DNA from: Cryptomeria japonica
Taxonomy: Eukaryota > Streptophyta > Pinopsida > Cupressales > Cupressaceae
DNA: 64,000 bases
Direction: 5' to 3'
Assembly: GCF_030272615.1 (NCBI RefSeq)
Contig: NC_081407.1
Span: forward strand, 140,436,897 to 140,500,896
The notes under the pieces were generated by a model. That model did no database searches and was not told the DNA's origin. It saw nothing but the letters and a program-made list of their open reading frames with translations. Shown piece by piece: positions 33,915 to 44,549 of the stretch. The position numbers and the translations under genes are program-made. Within the stretch, counting starts at the first letter, position 1; each line of letters begins with the position of its first letter.

Positions 33915-34896
33915 CATTCTGTAGTCACATAAATCTGTCCATTTTAATTAAATGAATATTTTGTATTTATTTGATTAAAAATCCACTAGCCATCAGTTAA
34001 TTAAATAAATATTTAATTAATTCATCTCCAAACATTCTTCTATTAATTAAATAAATTATTCAATTTATTTTAATTAATTCATTAAACCAAATACAAATCA
34101 ATTAAATAAATAAAATCAATTTATTTAATTAAATCCTCCTATTCCTCTTTTAAATAAATTAAATAAAACATTTATTTAAATCATTATCCCCACCCCACTT
34201 GCATTTTCCTACAAATGCAACTTGCACACATTTATTGAAATAAATGAATTTTTATTTTTAATAAAATCCTATTTTCCCTCACCCACCAAATCCACTTGCA
34301 AAATCTAATCCCCTTCTAGATTCTTCTAAACCCTTCCCAATTAGCCTAATCCATCCCCCAATTATTGTCACATTCCTAAACAAAATGAAGTCACTTCTCA
34401 AAGCCTAAAAGTCTTTGATAACCATTAAAGGCTTTCAACCTTCAACCACTAAATGGCTCAAAGTCTTTGATAACCATTGAAGGCTTCCAACTTTCAACCA
34501 CTTAATCCCCAAAGTCTCCAATAACCATTAATGGTTAATTCAACCCTCCCACATGGTTAAAACATTTGTTTTGACTCAACCTCTACTCAACCCAAAGGTC
34601 TCATCAAGCCTTTAATGTTTTGACCATGATTATCTCTTAATCATTTGCACAAAGGTTTATCCTTGCATTAACTCCTAATCCAGTGGGTAATCCTAATTTA
34701 GACTTGACCCTTAGCCTTTAGATAAACATGAGGTCTTCTCAGGCCTTTAATGCCTCCAACCTCTTCTCTCAACCCAATCCTATGTTGACACTTGTCACCA
34801 TTTTATTGGTGCCAATTGTGCACATGGATCCCCAACTTTCAAACTTGGCCCTTGATTAAACCATTCAATCCTGGCCATCTATTGCTCCATTTTTCC

Positions 34897-34904
34897 TATA
34901 AATA
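34897..34904 (+). promoter_or_regulatory. TATA box of element G 5' LTR
   Basis: TATAAATA in the context ttttccTATAAATAgagccc. The 3' LTR has the same box at 52412-52419, and the nested solo LTR has a closely similar gctataaatagag near 36149. It is the likely promoter of gag-pol. Confidence 0.8.
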
Positions 34905-35223
34905 GAGCCCATTCCTTCATAATCCAGATCCTGAAAACTTGTATGCATCTAAGCTATAGACATTTTAGAGAGCATTTTAGCATAAGCAATCTAACATCTT
35001 GTCTTTTTGGTTAAAATACATCATTTTAGCATTAGTATTAGCTTTTTATTTCACATTTAGAGCTATACTACAATCTCAATCCTCCATAAGCATCCATAGT
35101 GCAAAAAGCTGCTGAGAGCTACACTATTTTGGAACTTGGAGAGGAGAGGAACAAGGGAGAAGAAGCTAAGGCCATGCTAAGAGGCAGTTGGAGATGTCTC
35201 ATGATCTTTGTTTTACTTATTAG

Positions 35224-36686
35224 TGTAGACGAATAAAAATGACCATATTCCTAAATGAATATTTTATGTTCATTTTCCTATTTAATTAAATCCAATTTAA
35301 TTAAATTATCCACATTCTTCTATTTAATTAAGTAAATCACTTGATTAAATTCACTATACCATTTAATGAATAAATCATTTTATTCAATTAAATCCCCCTA
35401 GCCACTTTTAATTAAATTCAAATTTAATTAAATAGTTATCCTAAATTGAATAAATCAAATTTATTTAATTCCAACCAAATTGAATGAAAATCAAATAAAT
35501 TCAATTAAATCCTATTATCCTCCCCATCCACTTGCAAAATCCCAAACCCCTACCTAACCCCTTCTAGAATATTCTAACCAATTCTAATTAACCTAAACAC
35601 CCTCTAAACTTTGTCACATCCCTAAGCAAAGGGAGGTCACTTCTCAAATGGCCCAAAGTCTTGGATAACCATTGAAGGTTTTCAACCTTCAACCACCAAA
35701 AACCCCAAAGTCTTTGAAAACCATTGAAGGCTTCCAACCTTCAACCACTTAATCCCCAAAGTCTCCAATAACCATTAATGGTTATTTCAAACCCTCCCAC
35801 ATGGTTAAAACATTTGTTTTGACTCAACCTCTATCCAACCCAAGGGTCTCATCAGGTCATTAATGCTTTGACCATGATTATCTCTTAATCATTTGCACAA
35901 AGGTTTATCCTTGGATTGACTCTTAATCCAGTGGGTAATCCTAACTTAGACTTGACCCTTAGCCTTTAGATAACCATGAGGTCTTCTCAGGCCTTTAATG
36001 CCTCCAACCTCTTCTCTCAACCCAATCCTATGTTGACACTTGTCACCATTTCATTGGTGCAAATTGTGCACATGGATTCCCAACTTTCAAACCTGGCCCT
36101 TGATTGAACCTTTCAATCCTAACCATCCATTGCCCTGTTTGTGCTATAAATAGAGCTCTCATTCCTCCATTTTAAAACAATCATCTTTCAAATTTGAAGC
36201 ATCACACTTATGCTCAAATTCTTTCAAAGCTTTCATATCATTTTATGCTCATCATTTAGCCTCTTTTAGATAAGGAATTAGACTAAATATGCATGTTAGA
36301 GTACTTCCTTTATCATCTTAGTTCAATCATAGACTAAATATAGTATGCTAGGATAGTATTCATACTAATCTTGTCATCTTATCATTTAGTTTATTGCATT
36401 TCAAGCATCTCATCTAGCTTATAACACATCTCATACTAAAATCAATTAAAAGCATCTCTCGTTCTCATATTTGCCATCCCTAAGCCATTTTGCTCAGTAA
36501 TCTGAGAGCAAAACATTGGTTTGAGGGACATTGTGAGATAGAGAACCATGGGACCCTCCTTGGGAAGCTGAGTAATGCATCGTTACTCCATAGCTTGCAT
36601 CAAGAAGTCCTGTGTGTGTGTGTGGATTGATATTTATCGTAATTTTTCACATATTTAGTTTTATTAATCCATTTTTCCCACATACA
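35224..36686 (+). mobile_element. Solo LTR of a G-related gypsy family nested in the G 5' LTR
   Basis: It runs from TGTAGACGAATA to CCCACATACA, 1463 bp, flanked by the target duplication ATTAG (35219-35223 and 36687-36691). It resembles the G LTR in order (AT-rich U3, the agtct-tggataaccattgaagg block, TATA box, the gcctttagataaccatgagg block) but is clearly diverged. Its start resembles the H LTR. The 3' LTR of G has no such insert, proving later insertion. No internal element DNA is left. Confidence 0.92.
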
Positions 36687-36828
36687 ATTAGATATATTAG
36701 CATGTCTCTTTGTGTCTCTTTTGGAATGCCTTCATAGATTGGTTTTTGATTGACTAACGCTAATGTTTTGTGTGTTTTTGTGTTATTTGATCATAGACTA
36801 ACCTTGTGCCACTTAGGAGGGCATCATT

Positions 36829-36867
36829 TGGTGAACCCGACGTGAATCGAACACGCAATCTTCTGAT
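36829..36867 (+). other. Element G primer binding site: tRNA-Trp, extended to 39 bases
   Basis: The site begins TGGTGAACCCGACGTGAA (36829-36846), complementary to the last 18 bases of plant cytosolic tRNA-Trp (from memory of the Arabidopsis gene). The match continues through tcgaacacgcaatcttctgat to 36867 with one mismatch, into the anticodon stem. A usual site stops at 18 bases, where the methylated A58 blocks copying. It lies two bases (tt) after the LTR end. Confidence 0.85.
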
Positions 36868-36924
36868 ATTTTTTTGACAACTAACATATTTTGCTTGTTG
36901 AAAGTGCCACACAGGTCGCGCTTC

Positions 36925-37192
36925 GGCGCTAATGAACGCGTTTTAGCGCTATCAAAACAATTTCTTTTAGCGCTATTGTCCATAAAATAGCGCTATTGAA
37001 AAAGTTTTAGCGCTATTGACAACATTCTGGCACTTTCGTCACAATTCTGGCGCTATTAAAACTCTTCTGGTGCTTTTGACCTCTCGGATTTTTCTATTCT
37101 TTCAGCACTACAGTGTAAATTAGCGCTTCTATAAGCGCAGACTAGCACTATTGTATAAATTAGCGCTTCTATCTAAAAAGCAGACTAGCGCT
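36925..37192 (+). repeat. AGCGCT array in the leader of element G (sense)
   Basis: The core AGCGCT or one-step variants occur at 36925, 36945, 36969, 36989, 37009, 37029, 37049, 37069, 37104, 37122, 37134, 37144, 37162 and 37187. From 36969 to 37069 the spacing is exactly 20 bases. The typical unit is ttttAGCGCTattg. The core is a perfect palindrome, and the array starts under 60 bases after the primer-site match. The array at 50566-50871 has the same units in the opposite orientation. Confidence 0.9.
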
Positions 37193-39551
37193 ATTGCGAC
37201 AGAGTGTTGTCCAAGTCGCTTTGTAACCAAAAAATTGAGTATCTTAGGCTTGTGGAAGCCCCCCATTGAACATTGGTTTTTACTAACTTGTTTTTGGTTC
37301 ATGTAGGTTAACAACCCAACATAAAAATCACAAAATTTTCATTTAGTGCTTAAAAAGAACTTGAAAAACACAAAAAAAAAAAATTCATTGCTTTCTAGTT
37401 AGGACTCATTTTCTTTTGGTGCTTAAAATTAACAACACAAATTTGATTTCATTGCATCAATTTGGACCTAAAATTTATAATCCACACTTCAAAAATTTGG
37501 TGCAAATAAAATATACAATCCACTTGTTTTGATCTTTTTGCAAACAAATTTTTACTTCAAGCAAAACGTGTTTTTCATTAAGTTGACCAGGATTTCCAAA
37601 TTTTTAGATTACAACACATTTTGCTATTGAAGTTAAAAAGAACACCATGGCTATTGGAGCAACATCTCCAAATAGTTAAAATCACATTGCAATGATGGAT
37701 TAAAAAGAACAAGTGAATTTGGTGTTTGGCACGCTTGTGCACAAAAGTCAGTCGAGTGGTCCTACTTCTAACACACACTATCCTCTCCCTTGGTTCTCGT
37801 GGTCCTAGGTGCAAGAGAAAAGTGTTAGTAACACTCAAAATTTTATCTTTCTAAGAGAGGCCTGCCAAGGGATCGATACTCTTGGGAACGACCTCGAGCG
37901 GTAAATCCTTCGAGCCGCTATAGAAATCAGGTGAGAGCGAAAGTTGTAGCCTTGGGTATAGCTGTTCCTACAGTGTAACTGGCCGAAAGGACAAATGGGC
38001 CCCACCACCAGTTACAAGGCTCTTAAGTGAGTCACTGGAGAATGAACTTATGTCCAAAAACATCGAACATGACTAAACACCTTTAAGTAGAAGCCCACCT
38101 GTTCTATTGATTGAGGATATTTGAGATATAATTTAGTGCAAGAGCATAGATGGTTTTGCTCCCAAGATACTCACCATACATATTTCCTTGAGTAGAAACA
38201 TAGCTTTTTGAAAAGTCACTTGTGGCTTGATAAAAGTGGTGACTCCCCCATCATAGGGATCATTTATTTGTTATGCTCGTGCAAGACTTAGTATATCACA
38301 TCCTTACCTGCCACGGCGGGATTCATAAGGTATGTAGTACCAAAGTCGAAGAAATATCAAGATGTGGGCTAAATTTATCACAACTGGCCATTTGACCTTA
38401 GGGATAAAGAGTGTTTGAAGTGTGTTCGTTTTACAGACCTAGTGCAAATTGAGCCGACTTCAGGCTTTGGAAATACACCTTAAAATAAATCTAAAGAAAG
38501 GGTCAAAAACAAGTCCAAGGATTGGGTTAATCTAGACCCATACTCATTTGTGCCTTTTTAGGCAACATTCTTGTGTTTGTGTGCTTGCTTTGTTTTCTTG
38601 TCAAAGAAAAATCAAAAAAATCAATCCCAAAAACAAAGTATTCATCCAACATCTGTCAAAAACAACCAAAAAAATATCAAAAACAAAGTGCAAACAATAC
38701 AAAGTCACAACTTTTATGACCATTCTTCACATCTGGCGAAAGAAGAAGTGTCATCAGAATATCAACTTGAAAAGAAGACCATTGAGCTCAAAGGCTTTAA
38801 TCAAAAGGAGGAAATTCTTCTATATCAATCGACAAATCTTTGTCTCCCATAGAGTCTTTCTACATCGCATGCGTCTATACCTTCAAGGTAAAACAAACGA
38901 GTTTGATTCAGAATCATTGAACAGCAGAGCTTTTATGCAATATAGAGCTCTGAGTTATCACAAAAATCAAGGAGGAAAGATTAATCCCAATTTCTTCCCA
39001 AACATCTGTATCACCTACAACACAGCTCGAGAAGTGCCACCAATGCCTGAAAGGGAAGAAGAAGAGTTTGTCCCATTTGTGACACAAAGTTTTTATTGAA
39101 AGTTGAAAAACAAAACATCCAGCATCTTATTCATACATCATCGCTTCATCATCAATCCATCCCAAAACTCTCAAAACATTAAGAGGTTCTTGTCCCAAGA
39201 TTCCTTTTTAGATATTGCTTGAAATCAAACACATCACATCACTTTTTAGATTGTTTCTACATCTAGGATAAGCTCATCCTAAGAGACACATCTATGCAGG
39301 TTAAAACTAGTTCATGAGTGAATCCTCTCATTACTAGGTAGTTAAATTTGTAACACATCTCAGATTTCTCTACACCTTATCACATCCAACCTTATCAAAA
39401 CAAGCAAGCAATTCAAAGAAGGAATTTCGGTTACATCTACCTTAAAGTGCTAGAGATCCACGTACAACACAAATCACCAATCATCAATCTTTCATTTGAT
39501 CACCAACTCATCATCATCTTCAATCAACTTCAAAACAAACTTGCAAACAAA
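37193..39551 (+). other. Leader of element G before gag; no gene confirmed
   Basis: 2.3 kb without recognised domains. 37860-38460 has more balanced composition (gaacgacctcgagcgg, ggccgaaaggacaaatggg), 38580-38720 is rich in caaaaa words, and 38790-39099 stays open with an acidic stretch (P-E-R-E-E-E-E-F). A 183-codon ORF at 38548-39099 could be an upstream ORF as in some Tat elements, but it lacks recognisable features, so I do not call it a gene. Confidence 0.5.
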
Positions 39552-42500
39552 ATGGCTCAAACCCGATCACGGTCAAGGCAACGAGAACTAGAAATTGAGG
39601 AAGAAGAAGACGAAAATCTCAATGAATTTCAAGAAGCACTTGGAGGAAATATAAACAATGAACACCCAAGTACTCCCACTCCTTCAACAATCGAAAGGGT
39701 TCAGCATAACCCTCACTTTAACAGAGTGTTTGATGAAATACTCAGGAGCAACGTAGATGCTCACTTTTTAAAACTCGCTCAAGAAGGAGCCAAACTCCCC
39801 TCTGACTTTGATCTTTCTCAATTAAGACAAGCATCAGAAAGACAAAGTCGCCATGAGGAGGAAAGAGGTAGAAATCACATCAAATATAACATTCCTCGAG
39901 GTAATCCACCACCTCCTCCTCCAAATGAAATGGAAATGTTGTGGCAACAAGTCGAGAATCTCACCCAACAACTTCATAGTGGTGTTAAGACCAATCAATT
40001 CTCACTTAATGACATCTGTCCCTATCCATTTGATAGGAATCTTTATATGCCACCCTTTCCACGCGGGTTCGAAACACCAAAATTTGAAAAATATAGAGGA
40101 AAGGGAGATCCCCGCGATCATGTCCGAGAATTTCATTCTGCTTGTCTCGAAGTCGCATATGAAGACACATACTTAATGCGCCTTTTTCCCCAAAGCTTGG
40201 GAGGAACAACCACATCATGGTTTTCCCGACTACTAGGGGGCATTAGAACATTTGAGGAACTCATCCAGAAGTTCCTATCTCATTACTCTTATAACATTGA
40301 ACGCGACATCACCATGGCTGATCTATGCAACACCAAAAAAAAACCAGGTGAATTATTCTCAGTATTTCTGCAACGATGGCGCCAAATGTCTAGCAGACGT
40401 TCTCTTCAGTTACCTGAACGAGAACTAGTGGAAATTTTCATTTCCAACTTAAACGAAGAAATGGAATTTCACCTGGATGTCAAAGACACGGATTCTTTTA
40501 ACGATATGATCACCAAAGGTATAAAATGTAAAAGGGCACTCATCAAAAAAGGACTCATCAAAATCTTTAATGAACCCAAAGATGGTCCTCGCCCGCGCTT
40601 CAATAGTGATAAACCGAACTTCTGGAACAAGAATAAGAATATCGTCAACGATGGGGTTGTGGATGCTCGAACTATCCAAAATGCACAACCTGTGGTTCGG
40701 TTTGTAGGACAAAATCCTCCACCTCAGAATAACACAAATGTTCCTCTTAATCAAGGTCGCATCACATCTCATGATGAACCAAGACCTCGACCACAAAAAC
40801 AAAAACGCACATACACTCCCTTAGGGGAACCCATTGAAACAGTGTTGCGACAACTCCTCTCTCAAAATTTGGTCACTCTACCTAAGCTATCAAACTATGA
40901 GCCTCAAGTCAAACCGGTATGGTGGAGAGATACTGAACATTGTGAGTTCCATCAAGGAAGAGGACACAAGACAAGTAATTGTCACCGATTGAAAGATCTC
41001 ATTCAGGATCTTATTGATCGAGGAGAAATTGAAATTGAAGGGCATGACCCAAAAACAACCAATAATGATCATCAGATGTTCAAGAATCCACTTCCATCGC
41101 AAGATCAAAGGGGTCCTTCCACTTGCAGACGAGGTCTTGATACCATTGATTATACACAAGCTGCGTATAATTACACTGTCAATCATCTGTATGATGCCAG
41201 TGAACAAATTGCAACCATAAGCTTCAAAAATCCCACCTCAAATTGCAATGTTGTTACGCGTCGCGGCAAAGTTACCATCAAGGCAGCTCCACAAGGCACC
41301 ACCTCCATCCCAAAGCAGTACAATCTTGTGGAACAATTAGACAAAACCCCTGCACTTATATCCATTTTGGAGCTTTTGCGTCTATCGCCATCTCATAAAA
41401 CTATCTTGGATCAAGCACTCCAAGAAGCGTCAGTCCCCGCAAATCTAAATACGGACCAATTTCAAGCCATGGTTGGAAATCTAAAGTCATCACCTTGTCT
41501 CACTTTTTCGGAAAGTGACAACTCTTCCTTCCAACAACCTCATAATGCTTCGCTACACATTGAAGGCTTTATCAACCAACACAGGATCAAGCGAGTCTTG
41601 ATCGATAATGGAGCAGGCCTAAACATTTGTACACTACAGTTGGTCACAGCATTGGGATATGCAATAGAATCAGTGGATCCTCGCAAGAAGATCACCATCA
41701 AGGCCTATGACAATGCACAGCGTTCATCCAAAGGAGTTGTGGTACTACCAATCCGAGTGGGCCCTGTGGTAAAGCACATCATTTGTCAAGTTCTGGACCT
41801 TCCTCTGCCATACAATCTATTGTTAGGTAGACCTTGGATACATGCCATGCAAGTTGTTCCATCTACCTACCATCAATGTATCAAGTTCCCACATAATGGT
41901 GCAGAGGTCACAATCCTGGGCGATGCAAATCCCTTTGCATTTTGCCATAATATCAGCCATCAACCAGAGATTACCATTCCTAATAATAGAGAAGCCATTT
42001 CCTCCACATCATATATAAATCCTGCCTCTCTTGCCAGTTCAAACACCACTATACCGAAGCAAGAAAAGCTTAAGATGAAGATCGCAGAGGAAGGTCCTGG
42101 GGAATACAACTTGAGTCAACTCTTTTGTGTAGGACAAATGCCCACTTCTCCTAGAACTCATGGTAAACCACAGCAGTTACTCCAGCAACCACTAATCACG
42201 CCGACATGTGCCTTGATGCCTTTCATCCTTGAAAAGAGTCAAGAGGAAGAAACACAAGATGAGGACCTAGCGGACTGGATCTATAAAGATCCCATCACCA
42301 CTGACAAACCGCAAGTTACACTTCCTACGGAACAATATGGCAAAGGCCTCCTCATTATGCAAAGAATGGGATATGATGGTCAGAGTGCTTTGGGATATTG
42401 CAAACAAGGACGACACGAACCTCTGCTACCAGAATTCAAGCCCAAAGGTAATATAGGCCTTGGCTTTGAAAAAGAGATCCTTCCTAAACTCAAATTCAAA

Positions 42501-43214
42501 GGAAAACCTAGCAAACCATTTTGCCCACCTACTGCAAAGAGGATACCTTTCATAATCAAAGCACCATCAAGCACTATCCCCACTACCCCCTCAAGGCTCA
42601 CAACTCCACCATCACCAATGTCACTCATCCCATCAAACGAACCAGTAATCCCATCAGCAGCACCATTAGCAGCAGCATCTATGGCACCAACCATTCCAAC
42701 AGAAGCCACTAAGGCAACACTGCCGATACTTCCTGTACCAGATCCTTTAAACCCCATCACGGTTCCTGAAGCACCGATCACTACAAAGATACATAAACCA
42801 ATCACACCTGCCATGTTTAACTCTAAAGACATCCCAGTATGGTATAGCAATCGGATGCTGGAGAGTGATTCAGAGACCGACTCACATGAGTGGGAATTTG
42901 GTTCTGTACAACTTAACACTTCAGATGAGGAAGACACAACACCACCTCCGCCCCGCAAAGACATCCCTGTTTACGGAGAAGCACAGATAAAGACCACTTG
43001 GGTACCTGAGCTGGAAACATCTTCCACAGACCCTACGTCTCATCCTACGCCTGATTCTAACAGGGAGAGTACCATCAACGACCTTGACCACACTGTCTTA
43101 ACCCTCACTGATACCTCTAATGAACTTAACCTAATCGATGAAGTAATGCCCATTATCCACCCTGAACTCATTGAATGGAACCAACCAAATCCCCCATGTC
43201 TTGACCTCTTCTAG
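39552..43214 (+). CDS. Element G gag and protease (ends at in-frame TAG)
   Basis: The frame is open from 39447; ATG 39552 (M-A-Q-T-R-S-R-S-R) is the likely start, since the preceding 35 codons lack gag character. Gag forms the particle. An acidic N-terminus and Pro-rich linker precede the Retrotrans_gag domain (about 40060-40560, with F-E-K-Y-R-G-K-G-D-P and W-F-S-R-L). The motif C-E-F-H-Q-G-R-G-H-K-T-S-N-C at about 40941-40982 is the variant knuckle of this group. The protease core L-I-D-N-G-A-G-L-N-I-C lies at about 41599-41630; D-N-G is usual in Tat elements. A G-patch-like block (G-K-G-L-L-I-M-Q-R-M-G-Y ... G-L-G-F) lies at about 42337-42470, followed by a Pro/Thr-rich tail. The TAG at 43212 interrupts one continuing frame. 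Confidence 0.9.
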   Translation: MAQTRSRSRQRELEIEEEEDENLNEFQEALGGNINNEHPSTPTPSTIERVQHNPHFNRVFDEILRSNVDAHFLKLAQEGAKLPSDFDLSQLRQASERQSRHEEERGRNHIKYNIPRGNPPPPPPNEMEMLWQQVENLTQQLHSGVKTNQFSLNDICPYPFDRNLYMPPFPRGFETPKFEKYRGKGDPRDHVREFHSACLEVAYEDTYLMRLFPQSLGGTTTSWFSRLLGGIRTFEELIQKFLSHYSYNIERDITMADLCNTKKKPGELFSVFLQRWRQMSSRRSLQLPERELVEIFISNLNEEMEFHLDVKDTDSFNDMITKGIKCKRALIKKGLIKIFNEPKDGPRPRFNSDKPNFWNKNKNIVNDGVVDARTIQNAQPVVRFVGQNPPPQNNTNVPLNQGRITSHDEPRPRPQKQKRTYTPLGEPIETVLRQLLSQNLVTLPKLSNYEPQVKPVWWRDTEHCEFHQGRGHKTSNCHRLKDLIQDLIDRGEIEIEGHDPKTTNNDHQMFKNPLPSQDQRGPSTCRRGLDTIDYTQAAYNYTVNHLYDASEQIATISFKNPTSNCNVVTRRGKVTIKAAPQGTTSIPKQYNLVEQLDKTPALISILELLRLSPSHKTILDQALQEASVPANLNTDQFQAMVGNLKSSPCLTFSESDNSSFQQPHNASLHIEGFINQHRIKRVLIDNGAGLNICTLQLVTALGYAIESVDPRKKITIKAYDNAQRSSKGVVVLPIRVGPVVKHIICQVLDLPLPYNLLLGRPWIHAMQVVPSTYHQCIKFPHNGAEVTILGDANPFAFCHNISHQPEITIPNNREAISSTSYINPASLASSNTTIPKQEKLKMKIAEEGPGEYNLSQLFCVGQMPTSPRTHGKPQQLLQQPLITPTCALMPFILEKSQEEETQDEDLADWIYKDPITTDKPQVTLPTEQYGKGLLIMQRMGYDGQSALGYCKQGRHEPLLPEFKPKGNIGLGFEKEILPKLKFKGKPSKPFCPPTAKRIPFIIKAPSSTIPTTPSRLTTPPSPMSLIPSNEPVIPSAAPLAAASMAPTIPTEATKATLPILPVPDPLNPITVPEAPITTKIHKPITPAMFNSKDIPVWYSNRMLESDSETDSHEWEFGSVQLNTSDEEDTTPPPPRKDIPVYGEAQIKTTWVPELETSSTDPTSHPTPDSNRESTINDLDHTVLTLTDTSNELNLIDEVMPIIHPELIEWNQPNPPCLDLF

Positions 43215-44549
43215 AACGATGAGGCTGTCATTGACTTTTTGGAATTACGGGATAATCTACCAAGCGGGGATCACAAAGCTGGATTCGCCATTGCACTTAA
43301 TAGCGTAGCATACTTTGGGGCGGATGCCAAACCTTTCAGCTGCAAAAACATAACAATAAAACATGGATCTTCCAGTGAAAACCACACTGTGGCACTGTTT
43401 GATCCGACAAAAGTAAAAAGAAAGAGCGTATCCAATAGTGAAAACCTCTCTGAGGCGCCTGAGGATGAAGGGTTTGACATTCTCCCTGATAGTACGCAAC
43501 AGGAACGATCAACGATTCTCATCGAGGAAACCAATGAATACAATGTGGGGACTCCTGAAAATCCTCATATCATACATCTGGCATCTCTTCTCACTCTAGA
43601 GGAACAGCCTAAATTTATCGAGTTCTTCCAGAAGCGTTAGATCAACTTCGCATGGTCATATGCGGACATGCCTGGGCTTGATCCTGATTTAGTCATGCAT
43701 CACCTCACCGTAGCAGAAGGAGCCAAACCTGTCAAGCAGAAGCTTCGTAAAATGCATCCTCAAATTGCAGTACTAGTCAAAACAGAACTCAAGAAACTCC
43801 TAGATGTTGGTTTCATTAGACCAATTGATTATGCAGAATGGATCTCCAACATCGTGCCAGTTGGCAAACCAAAAGGGGGCATCCGCATTTGTACTGACTT
43901 CAGAGATCTAAATAAGGCCTGTCCTAAGGATGACTTCCCCCTACCAAATATCGACATCATAGTGGATCTAACGGTAGGACATGCCATGCTTTCACTCATG
44001 GATGGCTTTTCAGGATACAATCAAATAAAGATCGCACTAGAGGATCGGCATAAGACCGCCTTCACCTGTCCATGGGGCACCTACTGCTGGAATGTAATGC
44101 CTTTTGGTCTCAAGAATGCAGGAGCAACCTATCAGAGAGAAATGACTACCATCTTCCATGACATGATGCATACTATGATGGAAGATTATGTTGATGACTT
44201 ACTAGCAAAATCACTCACCAGAGAAGAGCATCTCCACATCTTAGATAAAATCTTTGATAGACTGGAACAATACCATGTTCGACTCAACCCAAAGAAATGT
44301 GTCTTTGGAGTAACCTCCGGGAAACTTCTAGGATACATTGTCTCAAGCAAAGGCATTGAGGTCGATCCAGCAAAGGTAAAAGCTATCATGGACATGCCAC
44401 CTCCAAAGAATATCAGTCAGCTATGGACATTACAAGGGCGGCTTCAATCCATCCGAATATTCATTGCACAATTGGCTGATAAGTGTGACCCATTCACACA
44501 CCTTCTACACAAGAACATCCACTTTCAGTGGGATGACAAATGCCAGTAA
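43215..44549 (+). pseudogene. Element G protease-RT connector and reverse transcriptase
   Basis: Same frame as gag. The connector (43215-43637) opens N-D-E-A-V-I-D-F-L-E and ends at TAG 43638-43640. RT follows: F-A-W-S-Y-A-D-M-P-G-L-D at 43647, K-L-R-K-M-H-P near 43740, R-I-C-T-D-F-R-D-L-N-K near 43881, S-G-Y-N-Q-I near 44008, and the catalytic Y-V-D-D at 44187-44198. All catalytic residues are intact. A TAA at 44547-44549 ends this segment where Gln or Lys would be expected. With the 43212 stop this makes three nonsense codons and no frameshift. Confidence 0.93.

Larger units (their letters stand above)
33920..36826 (+). repeat. 5' LTR of element G, interrupted by a solo LTR
   Basis: TGTAGTCACATAAATC to GGAGGGCATCA. 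The LTR sequence is 33920-35223 and 36692-36826 (1439 bp). U3 is rich in ttaatt/aaataaat runs and contains a near repeat of the block caaagtctttgataaccatt at about 34410 and 34458. The TATA box is at 34897-34904. Confidence 0.95.

Noticed and set aside
33920-36826. A longer 2.9-kb LTR for G, or tandem LTRs from recombination
   Set aside because: The 3' LTR lacks the middle part, and ATTAG duplications plus TG...CA ends show a separate solo LTR.
36829-36867. A tRNA-Trp gene or tRNA fragment gene
   Set aside because: Only the 3' half is present and as the complement, two bases after an LTR end, so it is the primer binding site rather than a gene.
36925-37192. CRISPR-like array
   Set aside because: Units are about 20 bases with a 6-base core, there are no unique spacers of constant length, and it lies in a plant retrotransposon leader.
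38548-39099. 183-codon plus-strand ORF in the leader of G
   Set aside because: Low-complexity start (Cys/Lys/Asn-rich), no recognisable domain, and no homologue elsewhere in the window. It is described with the leader but not called as a gene.
42380-42964. 194-codon minus-strand ORF opposite the gag-protease tail of G
   Set aside because: It is the shadow of the Pro/Thr/Ser-rich plus-strand tail (Gly/Val-rich in reverse) and has no features of its own.
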